DNA of 64,000 nt from Vigna angularis (taxonomy: Eukaryota; Streptophyta; Magnoliopsida; Fabales; Fabaceae). The stretch lies in contig NC_068970.1 in NCBI RefSeq assembly GCF_016808095.1, positions 10,832,501 to 10,896,500 of the forward strand, written 5' to 3'. The notes beneath the pieces are model-generated. The model was not told where the DNA came from, searched no databases, and saw nothing but the letters and a program-made list of their open reading frames with translations. This document shows positions 54,701 through 64,000 of this stretch, piece by piece; the first letter of the stretch is position 1, and every line of letters begins with the position of its first letter. The position numbers and the translations under genes were made by a program.

Positions 54701-57700
54701 GACATGCATCAGCATTCCAATAAGAAGCACGAAGATGTCATGAGCACTACTTTGTACGCCTCAACCATCCCATAACAGGTTCTTCCAAAAGTATAAGTGT
54801 TACAACAAATCAGGTTTTGTGCTTCGCCCTGGATAACAGCTCCTTAAATATTTTGACAATAGATGTGAGCTTTATAGTGATGTAACTCCCTAATATTCAG
54901 TTCAACACGGTAAAAACTGAGATAAAATATTATAATACTCATTAACAGTGTCATATCATCAGGCTAAAAGTACTACACGTTTATCAGCCAACTCCATCAC
55001 ATATAAACAAAGGGAAACCCTAAGCTACAAAGCTTCCACTATATTCAAGGTTCAGAGAAAGATCAGACCAACATGGTCTATAGCAGGCAGCCTTCCAAGA
55101 GTCTGATTCCTCAACACAAAAGGTAGAAAACAAATTTACATTTTCAATCAGGTGCTAGGAAAAAGTTCTAATGTTCATATAAGACAATATATATTGCTCT
55201 TCCTGGTTGACTCCTAAGAGGAAGCATGTGAAAAGGAAAAATTCTAATTGAAAAATATTTAATTTAACTACATGCATAGAAGATTCATTGAAGTATCTAT
55301 AACAAGACAATAAAATCCTCATCAAATCAAGGAGAATCAAGGAACATTTGCATATCCACCTGAAGATGGGCTCTAGCAACCAAATCAGGCTTAGATTTCT
55401 GGAATTTAACCACAAAAAGTAAAGCAGCTTCCAATGATGGGACCAATGTGTAGGAACATATAGCATCTAGGTCTTGAAGGAGTTTCATGAAATATTCAAG
55501 GGCCTGGAAAAGATAAACTGGAAATATAAACAATTGAATTAAGTTTCAAATATTAAAAGCAGCCGTGTAAACACTTGCCTTTTCCCAACAAAGAATTTTG
55601 ATTGACCTTGGTGGTGTTGGGGCAGATAATCTACTGTTTAAACTAGCATCAAAGCCAATTGGTTGACAACCTGATGCAGTTGTATTCTCTAAGTTTTGCT
55701 TAGACATTCCATGAGCATTAACTCTAAGAAAATCTGAAGATTTTTTTATGTAGTCAATCTCTGAAATGCATGATGCTATGTGTTTCCTTGCCAGCTCCAA
55801 ACCTCGTCCTTGGGGTCGTTTCATAGACATCAAAAGATGGTAAAAATGCTGAAAGAAAATCATGTCATAAAATTTCAGTCAAAGAGAATGTGTTTGATTG
55901 ATAAGAAAGAGTTGAAATTGAAATGTCAGCTAAGTTATCACAAGATGGAAGCAGAAATGCACTAGATAAACAACAAATAAAAGTATCATCAAGGAAAGCC
56001 ACTAGGATTAGGGTAGTTGCAAGGAGGCTTGCGTGGTTTAAAGGTCATACATTTGAACCTCCAAGTAACCACTGTGACCAGAACAGTGATATGTATGGAA
56101 TACAAAAGGTTCCAAGCATAGAGGATATGGGCATAAGGAGTAGGGACATCATTAACTTCTTTTATATACTAAAACTATGCTAATCAGGGGAAGTTCAAAA
56201 AAAGGGGTGCATGATAATTTTACAGTACCTATCATCTTATCTTCAACATGTGTAAATTGATTAAATATATAACAAAAAGTGCTTATTTACTAATCGACAC
56301 AACAACGTATGTCAATCTAATAAATTATGTACAGCTGTAATTCTGCATTATTTGCATAACTTAGAAGAGAATAAACATAGGATAAAACCTTACGAAAACG
56401 TAATCGACACAACAGCGCTTTGCAGTAGCCTTCTTCCAGATCAGGATTATTTTGAAGTTGCTCAATATCTGCAACCAAATAGATCAACTAAATTAAAAGG
56501 TATAAGTATATGTTGTACTCCTTTCTTTGATTGGGGGAAAAGTCAGAATGACTGGTTTTGGCATTATGAAACTTAGAGACTGTACTAGCATTTTGGACAT
56601 TATGAGCAATAAATGGGAACCATAATTTCCTGTATCATCGAACTCCAAACTTAGATATATCTTTGTTCACTGATTTCACCATTGAACACATAGCAAAACA
56701 ATTTTCAAAGAGAAATATCAAAAAAATGATCAAACATTTCAATCGGCACTCATATCTCCATCACACTACATAGAATTCAAGGATGGCTGGCATAAAGCAA
56801 AGAGGTACATACAACGTTTCAAAAATAAGAATAGTGACAATCTTCAAGGGCTATTAATTTTGAGATTCAGGTTTTTCCTCTACAACATCAGTACTAATTG
56901 GCACCCTCAATCCCTTCGGCAAAACTACCAGAAACTTACAAAAAATTTATGAGACCTCACCAACAAAACAAAATATAACCTTTTAAGTTTCAAAAGCACT
57001 TACCTTCTCTTTTTTTCTTTGAAAATATATTGTTATACTATATGTCAAATATATTATTATACTGTAAATCAAATATAATATTATAATATATGAAGGAGCA
57101 TAGCATAAGATATGCTAGGGGGTTACAGTAAGAAGGTTAGAAACATAACCTCTGAACACACCAGTAACAGTACATCTGAAAACAAGCAATTACCTTCTGA
57201 TACTCTTCTCTTTGATGATGAAGCCTTACAAGAACGCAATTGGCGAGATATCATTTCTTCGACAGCATTTAGCAATGATAAACACTTTTCATCTCCATCT
57301 CCACTCAAGGGTAGGCCATATGCCATGGTAAATAGATCCTCTTCCTGAAATGAATAAATATGACAAATTTTAATAGAAAAATATGCTCTGCAAGAATAAA
57401 CCTTAAAAATAGAAGGACAAATAATTTATGGTCGTATGCTCATAGAAATGTAAAGCTTAAAAAAGTACATATAGGATATATGTAAAGCGTGTGCTACAGA
57501 AACAAACAATTATGACGATGTGTTCAAGTGACATAATCATCACAAAGTTTAATCTATAAAGGGTGATCCACTCAAATAAATAAATATTGAACATAGAGAA
57601 TTGTAAATCGTAACATTCTATCCCCTCCTTTTCATCCTAAAGTAATTTAATGAGTGCCAACTAGACGAGACATATAATCACAATCTTCCAAAAGAAGAAG

Positions 57701-59211
57701 AAAAAAACTTTATTTATTAGACCAACAGAGAAATTAAGAATTTTAAATAGATAGCGGAGTTGAAAATAAGTGTTGTTGGAATACTTTACTTCATGTGTTC
57801 GAGCTTCAGAGACGACTGAAAGGATTGCTTTGCAGGTTGCACTGATGACTTTACAGTAAGAGTGCAGCAGGGCATGCGGCAATGTCCTCTCAGGTCGTAG
57901 GAGATAGAGGCAAGAATAGACAGTTTGTGCCAGGGAATGACCCTTGTGCCATGTCGCCTGCAATTTCAAATGACAACTAACATAAAAGAAGGAAAATGCA
58001 TACTGAAGAATTGTGTAGAACAGACAAAGATATTGAACACAAACAGATGTTACAGCAGTTCAAAGAGATTCTAATATACTATTTTACTAAAACTTATGCA
58101 TTTGGGAAAAATGTCGTACAATTATTGTAGAGGGGCCAAAGCAAGTTTAAGAAACAAACAACATTTGGATGTAGGCAGAATTAAATTGGAAAATCAATTA
58201 CAGTACATAAATAAATAAAGACTACAAAGCGCCTAATCAAGGTTGTACATTGTCAAACTCACGAAAAAATTAACATGCATATGTTGATGTTTCTGTATGT
58301 ATTTTGACTTTTGAGAAAGACATTTTCTGCTATTTGGAAAATAATTCTACAAAAGAAAATTATGATTCCACCATACAACCAACCATATCTAAAGCAGTGG
58401 CAACTGGCAACATGGTATGGATACCTCACAAGCTAGTAGATGATCTATGATGTCAATCACGCATTGAACGTCGGTAGTTTTATCAGCACTAACAGGAACA
58501 GGAGCAACGCCATTCTCAATGGCTTCATCGAGAGAATAGTATGTACAAGCAATACCAGAATCCATCTTCGGGTCCATTATCTGAAAAAATTCAATAAATA
58601 AGCAATCTGTACAAGCCAATGATACACAATACAGAAAACAGCTCCTCTGCACAACAAACCTCCAGACATTTCTCACGCAGCAATAAATAACCAAGGGAAT
58701 CTCGAAACCCTATATCAAAACTAATTATGCATAAGAAAATTAAATATGATTCTGTTTCTCGAAAAAATGCAGCTTAAACCAAACAAAAAAAGAAAACCTC
58801 CAACGCGGACATGGCAGCAAAAAGATTGAAGTTGTCTCCATGAATAAGCTCTCCCTCTTGAAGATCTGTCAATGGAACAAGGAAAGTTAGTTCAAAAACC
58901 ACTTTGCCAAACACACCATAGTACAGCAATCGGTGCTGTTAATTTAATTTGCTAAGCGAACAAAACAAGTTTCACACTAGCATTTACTGTAATGAATTTA
59001 AATTAGAGAGAGTGGTTATGTAAGAGGCGATGAGGTTTTAGGGAAAAAAGAAGAGGGAGGGAGGAGCATGTTGAGAAATTGAGTTCGAAAAGTGACCTTG
59101 GCACGCGGCGTGGAGGAGAGGGGACACATCGGCCCAAACGGAGTTGTCGCCGGAGGGAATGGAGGCGCGTGGAGGAATAGAGGGTGGTTCAGACGCGCGA
59201 TCCTCGGCCAT
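48788..59211 (-). CDS. NAA35: NAA35 / MAK10, auxiliary subunit of the NatC N-terminal acetyltransferase, complete
   Basis: Scaffold subunit of NatC, which acetylates N-terminal methionines followed by hydrophobic residues, at the ribosome. Sixteen exons: 59211-59097, 58865-58798, 58580-58425, 57957-57790, 57344-57194, 56468-56389, 55848-55579, 55503-55360, 54570-54436, 54118-54020, 52901-52845, 52677-52473, 52272-52154, 51870-51802, 49199-49101, 49024-48788; 2172 nt, 723 aa, close to the human protein's length. An in-frame TAA three codons before the ATG fixes the start. Visible landmarks: IMDPKMDSG at 62-70, GFELELYS at 510-517 followed by YCMVYWY, and a lysine-rich segment KKKTKKKR at 551-558. 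Exons 12 and 13 are too short for ready ORF detection and were found by following the family sequence. Intron 7 is GC-AG; intron 10 carries a 155-bp tandem repeat; intron 14 carries a Pack-MULE. The frame is intact, so the gene is probably functional. Confidence 0.96.
50216..50692 (+). pseudogene. captured fragment of an LRR receptor-like kinase (LRR III type)
   Basis: Three plus-strand segments in frames 2, 1 and 2 match the ectodomain-to-juxtamembrane part of an inactive-type LRR III receptor kinase. First, LRR repeats at about 50216-50400 ([19 protein letters not shown], then [13 protein letters not shown]). Second, a Pro/Ser-rich stalk and membrane helix at 50413-50590 ([18 protein letters not shown], then [16 protein letters not shown]). 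Third, a juxtamembrane piece at about 50600-50692 ([11 protein letters not shown], then [11 protein letters not shown]). About 50 codons between the LRR and the stalk are missing, and the frames are broken, so no receptor can be made. No kinase domain is present. Confidence 0.82.
50794..50979 (+). other. second exon-like segment inside the Pack-MULE, unassigned
   Basis: An open plus-strand stretch with balanced composition encoding, for example, [20 protein letters not shown] and [17 protein letters not shown] do not recognise it. It does not continue the receptor-kinase fragment and may be a second captured gene piece. An open frame on the minus strand overlaps it, so the coding strand is uncertain. 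Confidence 0.3.
52956..53580. repeat. four tandem copies of a 155-bp repeat in NAA35 intron 10
   Basis: Units starting TCATAAAATATA lie at 52956, 53107, 53263 and 53421 (spacing 151, 156 and 158 bp). Each contains a GAATCCTACACCAAATGCTG-like core followed by GGATATCTT, a CCCC(T/A)(G/C)(T/C)ACCAA word, and GGATGGGGGTGT at the end. Copies are diverged from each other. Confidence 0.85.
55504..55578 (-). other. GC-AG intron (NAA35 intron 7)
   Basis: 75 bp. The minus-strand donor is AAG|GCAAGT and the acceptor TTTTCCAG|GCC. It yields CWEK-ALEYF in phase. The nearest GT, four bases further in, would give an immediate stop (A-S-P-stop), so the GC donor must be used. Confidence 0.92.
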
Positions 59212-59486
59212 GTGTTCTTAAACCTGGGCTTGAAGGAGTTGTTGAGATTGTGAAAGGAGTGAGAAGTGTTTTGGTTTGTGGAAAACTGAAAGAACACTTT
59301 TTTTCTCTGAGCGTGGCGTGAAGTGGAGAAGTTTGTTTGGTTGAGTTTTGGAAAAGCTATACACGAGTGAAGGGTGAAGGGGTGAGGGAGGGTTTAGTTT
59401 AGGGTATGGGATCAAAAATGGATCCAATCAATCAAGGTCTTTGCATTTTCTTCGCCTCCTTCCTATTCTCTTTTTTATTTTTTTAT
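59212..59486. promoter_or_regulatory. presumed promoter and 5' UTR of NAA35
   Basis: Sequence directly upstream of the NAA35 start on the minus strand, less AT-rich than the spacer beyond. No TATA box or start site can be fixed with confidence. Confidence 0.3.
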
Positions 59487-60230
59487 TTTTTTTTCATGGG
59501 CTCATTTTCATTTGATAAAAATCATCTACTGACTCAAAAATCATATTTAACTTTGCTGAAAATATACTTAAATACGTGTAGTTTGAAAATGCATAGAACT
59601 CTATCTATTTTAAAGTTAAATGTATAAATATATATATATATATATATAAATATATATGGGTTTGTTAATTTATATAAACTAGTATCAGGTTTTAGTAAAC
59701 AAAAATATCATGATATTAAGTTTAAGATTAAGGGTATTTAAATAATTTTCATTCTCAAAATAAAAAAACAAGAAACTCTCAAACCTTTACTCACATTTTT
59801 CATTCCTCTTAACCATTTTTCTTTCTTCTCTCTCAATCCAACATTTTCTCTATCATCCATAATGTAGTTCAAACTCAAAAGATTAGAAACACTTGCTTAA
59901 CCTTAATTCACACTCCTCACTTATCTAATTTGTTTATCTCTCATCTCCATATTCTTTCTCGCACAATAATCCGCGACACCACAATTTGTTCATTTGTTTT
60001 TCACTTTAATAACAAAATAATTAATAATGTTGATATTGATTTTTGACTTGAGGGTTGTGTTATATCTTTTTCATCGTTATTAAATTTCATTTTTAAATTT
60101 TAGAATTAGTAGTTTATCTTTGGAGATATTTGATATTTTGACTCTTAAGTTATCCGAAAAAGAAAAAAAAATCGTTAAGGGATAAGTTATTGTCCAGAAA
60201 ATAAATTTCTCAAGTCAACTCTTCAAAATA
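59487..60230 (+). repeat. dispersed repeat, copy A
   Basis: Starts TTTTTTTTCATGGGCTCATT. Shares ordered blocks with copy B about 746 bp further on: CACTGACTCAAAAA-like start, AATACGTGTAGTTTGAAAAT, CTCTATCTATTTTAAAGTTAA, ATGGGTTTGTTAATTTAT, and AACAAAATAATTAAT..TGTTGAT near the end. No coding capacity seen. Confidence 0.75.
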
Positions 60231-60940
60231 TTTTTTTTTTCATGGGCTAATTTTCATTTCCTAAAAATCATCCACTGACTCAAAAAATCATATTTAACTT
60301 CATGTGTTGAAAATATGCTTGAATACGTGTAGTTTGAAAATTAATATATCTATGGCATGCATGGAACTCTATCTATTTTAAAGTTAAATGTGTATATGTA
60401 CACACATGTATGTATGGGTTTGTTAATTTATGTAAAGTTTTAAAATGATAATTTGTTAACTCGTGTATGCTCGTTTTTCAGTTGGTACATTTTAACAATG
60501 TGTACCGGTTTGCAGTAGACAAAAATATCCTTATATATAGATTCTAAGTTTTAAGATCGAAGGTATTTGAATAATTTTCATTCTCAATCTCTCACTTCAA
60601 CCTTTTCTCCGTCATCCCTACTATAGCCTAAATTAAAAAAATCATAAATACTCACCTAACCTTAATCCACATTCATCAGTTATCTAATTTGTTTCTCTTT
60701 CATCTTCATAGTCATACTCTCTCTCACCCACACACTCATCCGCAACACCACAATGTGTTGCTTTTGCTATGTTGTTTTTCACTTTAATAACAAAATAATT
60801 AATGATGTTGATGTTGATTTTTTATTTGAGGGTTGTGTTATATATTTTCCCTTTATTGTTATTAAATTTAAAAAAAAAACGGTTAAGGGGTAAGTTATTG
60901 TCCAGAAAATGAATTTATGAAGTCAACTCTTAAAAATCAT
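60231..60940 (+). repeat. dispersed repeat, copy B (direct)
   Basis: Direct partner of copy A, beginning TTTTTTTTTTCATGGGCTAA and ending around GGGTAAGTTATTGTCCAGAAAA (also near the end of copy A). Differences include small indels and a TGTATATGTACACACATG variant of the AT-rich middle. Confidence 0.75.
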
Positions 60941-61189
60941 TCTAAAAACATATTTTTAGCTGAAAACAATATTTCAAAATATACTTTTCACATCTAAGTT
61001 TATTTTAAACCGTTCACATCTCCAACTTGTTTGGAGAATATAAACACGATGTTGTAAAAGTGAAATTAAGAAAAACAAAATGCATTAAATTTCAAATTGG
61101 ATTTTAAATGTAATAAATTTGGTTACCCTCATAGTTTAACTTCTACTCCTTTTATTCTATGATTTTATCAAAATTGGTATTAAGAAACT

Positions 61190-61625
61190 AACTAAATGAC
61201 TATAGACATCAACATCATTAATTATTTTGTTATTAAAATAAAAAACAAATGAACAAAGAGAGCAAGAGCAACAATTTGCAGTGTAGCGGGTTATTATGTG
61301 TGGGTGAGAGAGAAACAAATTGTATAAGTTGGAAAGGTAGATTAGCGTTAGGTGGGTGTTTCTGATTTTTCCGATTGGGGCTACTATAGGGACAAAAGAG
61401 ATAATGTTGAAGTGAGAAATATGAAACAAAAATGGTTGAAAGAAATGATGAATGTGACTAACAGTCTGGCGGTTTCTTTTGTTTTTTTTTTTAAATAAAA
61501 ATTATTCAAATACCCTTAACCTTAAAACTTAGAATTCATAATATATGAGAGTATTTTTATCTACTAAAACTTGGTACACATCTTTAAAATATACCAACTG
61601 AAAGAAAACATAAATTAACAAACTC
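61190..61625 (-). repeat. dispersed repeat, copy C (inverted)
   Basis: Reverse-complement relative of copies A and B: reading the minus strand gives GTTTGTTAATTTATGTTTTC, TTGGTATATTTTAAAGATGT, TAAGGGTATTTGAATAATTT, a CACCCACACATAATAACCCG region, and AACAAAATAATTAATGATGT. It is shorter than A and B. Confidence 0.7.
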
Positions 61626-62587
61626 CTTTAAAATATATAAATTTTAGTTGACAAAAATTATTTTCAAAAAACTCAAATTCATAATTTGGTTTTTAATATA
61701 TTTCTGAATGCATTTAAAATGAATATTTCAGATTGAGGGTTTTGATATATTAAATTTGTTTGATTTGGATGGTTTGGAATTTCTATCCAAAAACCCACAC
61801 CAGCTTCTTCTACCCTATGCTTCTTCTCCCCAACACGCCACAAAGAAAGATAAAGGTCAAGGTTCATTAGTTCAATAGCACGCAAATGGTAGTTTTCTTT
61901 TTTGGATTTATGCTACTTTAGTAAGAAAAAGAAGGGATTAATTGATTTTATGATACTTTCTTTAAGCTCTTCGCTTAGCCACATCGGCTGGCCATATCCT
62001 TCATGGATATAGGAGTTCACACGAATAATGGTAGCGGAATTTCACATTCAATTTGATTTTCGATACTAAAAACTCTAAATAGTAGTTTATGCCTCTTCAA
62101 ATAAGCACTGTAATATTATTTTTTTTTAACTTACAAGCCAATTAAGAAATAAAAGCTACATCCTAGGAAATGTTGTTTCACTCTGTACCTCTATTTATTT
62201 TATCTTGCACTTTTAATATTTTTTAAAATTCTAAAATTGTCATCTGCAATTTAAAAAATTATACATTTTATTTTTTGTGTTTTATCAAATTTTAAAATTT
62301 GATAAAAGATTTTTTTATTGAATTTTTAAATTCGAGAAAGTCTTTAAATTTTTTTATCAAATTTTAAAGTATGATAAAAAGTAAAATTTCTTTTGTTGAA
62401 TTTTGAAATATTAATAAAAAATTTTGTGCAGGATTGGAAATGATGGTGAAACAGCCCCTAGGAAAATGGAGAAACCGAAGGAAAAAAAATGGATAGAAGG
62501 AGCTACTGACGAAGAAGAAAGAACCGCACATCACAAATTAGGGATTTTAATATATTTTTAATGAAGGATAACGTCAGAATTTTATAG
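61626..62587. other. AT-rich spacer
   Basis: No gene. About 61960-62040 holds a short, less AT-rich patch with a small hairpin (TATCCTTCATGGATA) that I cannot assign. Confidence 0.45.
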
Positions 62588-64000
62588 GTTTAATACCCAA
62601 TTTTGTCCCCATTTTGGTTCGGAAATCTCAAGTTAGTCCATTTATAGAAATGTGAGTGCAATGGATCCTTACTTGTAATTATTTGAGTCTAATGAGTCCC
62701 TTCCGTTAAATAGAAGGAAACGGAGTTAGTGGGCTGATGATGTGGCAGTTGTCTTTGGTGAGGTGTCAAGACGCAATTGTTTGCGTGCTTACGTGGTGTT
62801 AGGGTTCCCCATTTTCAAATTGGGTTTTATTAAAAATTGGGGATAAAAGGATTTGGGGGTGATTTGTTCGAGATTAGGGCATGTCCGTGTGCGAGAAAGA
62901 AGACAGAGGCAGGTAGTGATCGCGGGAACTCGTAAGAACTTTTAGACAAAGCATTTGTGAGTGGACGACCATTGGTGGGGTAAATAACGAAAAGCGACTT
63001 TCGAAGGTGCATTTATGGTAGGTTTTGCTCTGTGTTTCGTTGCTTTCAGTGTGGTCCCCCCAGAAGTTTTGTTTTATTTTATGGTTTGTCTGTGTTGTGT
63101 GCCCCATTGTCAGTGCATTTGCTTTGTTTCTGTTGCGACGTTGTCGTTGTGGTCCCCCTTCATAGTGTGTGGTACTGTGTTGTGGCATTTGCTTTATTTA
63201 ATGTCATAAATGTGGTTTTGTTTTGTTTGAGTTGTTTATGGTCTGTACAGTAGTATGTTTATGCTTTGTTTTTTGCTTAGATATCATTTGGGTTAAGGGT
63301 TAAGCATAGATTAACTAACTGTGACCAATTTTATATTAGATAATATGGCCAACTCACACATTGAAGTCGTGTTTCACCATGGGGGGAAATTTGAGAATAA
63401 TGGGACATTTGGATATCACTATGGTCAAACCACAATTATAAAAATAGACCCTGATCGATGGAGTTATTTTGAAATATTAAGCATTCTAAAGGAGATGGGT
63501 TATAGGAATGTAAAGGACTTATGGTATTCATTGGGTCGTGGTCCTGTATTAGAAGATTGTTTGGAACCTTTATTAGATGACAAGGGTGCTTGTCATCTGA
63601 TCAATATTGCTATGTTGAATGGTGAAGCTCACCTTTATGTTATACATAGGGTGTGTGAACCTGAGTATCTTCTGCAGTTGGAATACTTTTCTGAACCCCA
63701 AATTGATAGACCTAGTGTTGAAGGAGAAGTTGAGAGAGAGAGTGCTGATTTGCAAGTTGATAAACCTAGTGTTGAAGGAGAAGTTGAGAGAGAGAGTGCT
63801 GAAAAGGAAGTTCAGATAGAGATTGGTGTAGCAGATGTTGAGGCAGTGGGTGAAGCAGAGGTTCAGACAGTAGCACCTGAGGTAGAACCTGAATCAGAAG
63901 TTGATCCAGAAATGATAGAAGTTGAGGTTGATGTACTGGCTGATATAGAGGGTATGGTAGAGGATGTAGAGGATGTTGGTGTGGAGGATGTTGGTGTGTT
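62588..64000 (+). mobile_element. left end of a Mutator-like element (MULE), cut by the window edge
   Basis: Begins about TTTAATACCCAATTTTGTCC and continues with a TIR-like run that resembles in layout the Pack-MULE arm at 49963: GAGTCCCTTCCGTTAA, AACGGAGTTA, then a GACGTGG-like/ACGTGG word. It is followed by a non-coding leader and a transposase frame from 63345. The right TIR lies outside the window, so the exact start cannot be verified. Confidence 0.6.
63345..64000 (+). CDS. MULE transposase N-terminal part with PB1-like domain (partial, open at right edge)
   Basis: The frame from ATG 63345 stays open to the last base, 218 codons. Residues 1 to about 105 (start MANSHIEVVFHHGGKFENNG, then the conserved DLWYSLGRG) match the PB1-like domain found at the N-terminus of many legume MuDR-type transposases. 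It is followed by a strongly acidic Glu/Val-rich linker that includes an 18-residue repeat in tandem (54-bp period; copies anchored at CCTAGTGTTG 63711 and 63765, encoding PSVEGEVEREsA). The zinc-knuckle, transposase core and SWIM domains would be expected beyond the window. Whether the element is intact is unknown. An intron before 63345 is possible. Confidence 0.72.
   Translation, partial: MANSHIEVVFHHGGKFENNGTFGYHYGQTTIIKIDPDRWSYFEILSILKEMGYRNVKDLWYSLGRGPVLEDCLEPLLDDKGACHLINIAMLNGEAHLYVIHRVCEPEYLLQLEYFSEPQIDRPSVEGEVERESADLQVDKPSVEGEVERESAEKEVQIEIGVADVEAVGEAEVQTVAPEVEPESEVDPEMIEVEVDVLADIEGMVEDVEDVGVEDVGV

Noticed and set aside
55923..56183. 86-codon plus-strand frame in NAA35 intron 6, with a tRNA-promoter-like word on the minus strand
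   Set aside because: The box A-like and box B-like words are too close together for a tRNA or SINE, and the frame has no recognised similarity.

Overview
This is a eukaryotic nuclear window from a eudicot plant, most likely a legume of the Vigna/Phaseolus type. That lineage is an inference from protein similarity remembered from Arabidopsis and legumes and from the style of the retrotransposon LTRs; no search was run. The DNA is very AT-rich, carries long (TA)n arrays, has intron-rich genes with plant-type splice sites, and holds several classes of plant transposon. There are no operons, ribosome binding sites or CRISPR arrays.

Four complete protein-coding genes can be rebuilt exon by exon, each with an unbroken reading frame across every junction. 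(1) 10570-11504 (+): a VAMP71-type R-SNARE, 4 exons, 224 aa. (2) 14282-17572 (-): a BSD-domain protein, 3 exons, 394 aa. (3) 24710-29144 (-): an ANTH-domain clathrin assembly protein like Arabidopsis At5g35200, 15 coding exons, 545 aa. (4) 48788-59211 (-): NAA35/MAK10, the auxiliary subunit of the NatC N-terminal acetyltransferase, 16 exons, 723 aa. A fifth coding region, open at the right edge (63345-64000, +), is the N-terminal PB1-like part of a Mutator-like transposase. The four host genes are unrelated housekeeping genes (membrane fusion, unknown BSD function, endocytosis, co-translational protein acetylation) and do not form a pathway.

Layout: 1-10.5 kb is AT-rich spacer with (TA)n arrays, a 28-bp minisatellite and some unassigned coding-like patches. 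10.5-17.6 kb holds the VAMP71 and BSD genes, which converge. 17.6-24.7 kb is repeat-rich spacer with a nearly perfect 298-bp foldback and a 616-bp element with roughly 100-bp terminal inverted repeats. 24.7-29.8 kb is the clathrin adaptor gene. 29.8-48.8 kb is a retrotransposon-rich spacer: the 3' end of a Ty3/gypsy-like element with its 3' LTR, an hAT-like nonautonomous element, and a 2.37-kb solo LTR with an intact 5-bp target duplication. 48.8-59.2 kb is NAA35, whose intron 14 has received a Pack-MULE carrying a frame-broken piece of an LRR receptor-kinase gene. 59.4-61.6 kb holds three copies of a dispersed repeat, two direct and one inverted. 62.6-64.0 kb is the left end of a MULE.

The most notable observations are the Pack-MULE inside NAA35, three GC-AG introns in three of the four genes, the young foldback, and a GC-rich cluster of GCCGGGCG motifs inside an LTR. 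I see no evidence of a new multi-gene biological system.
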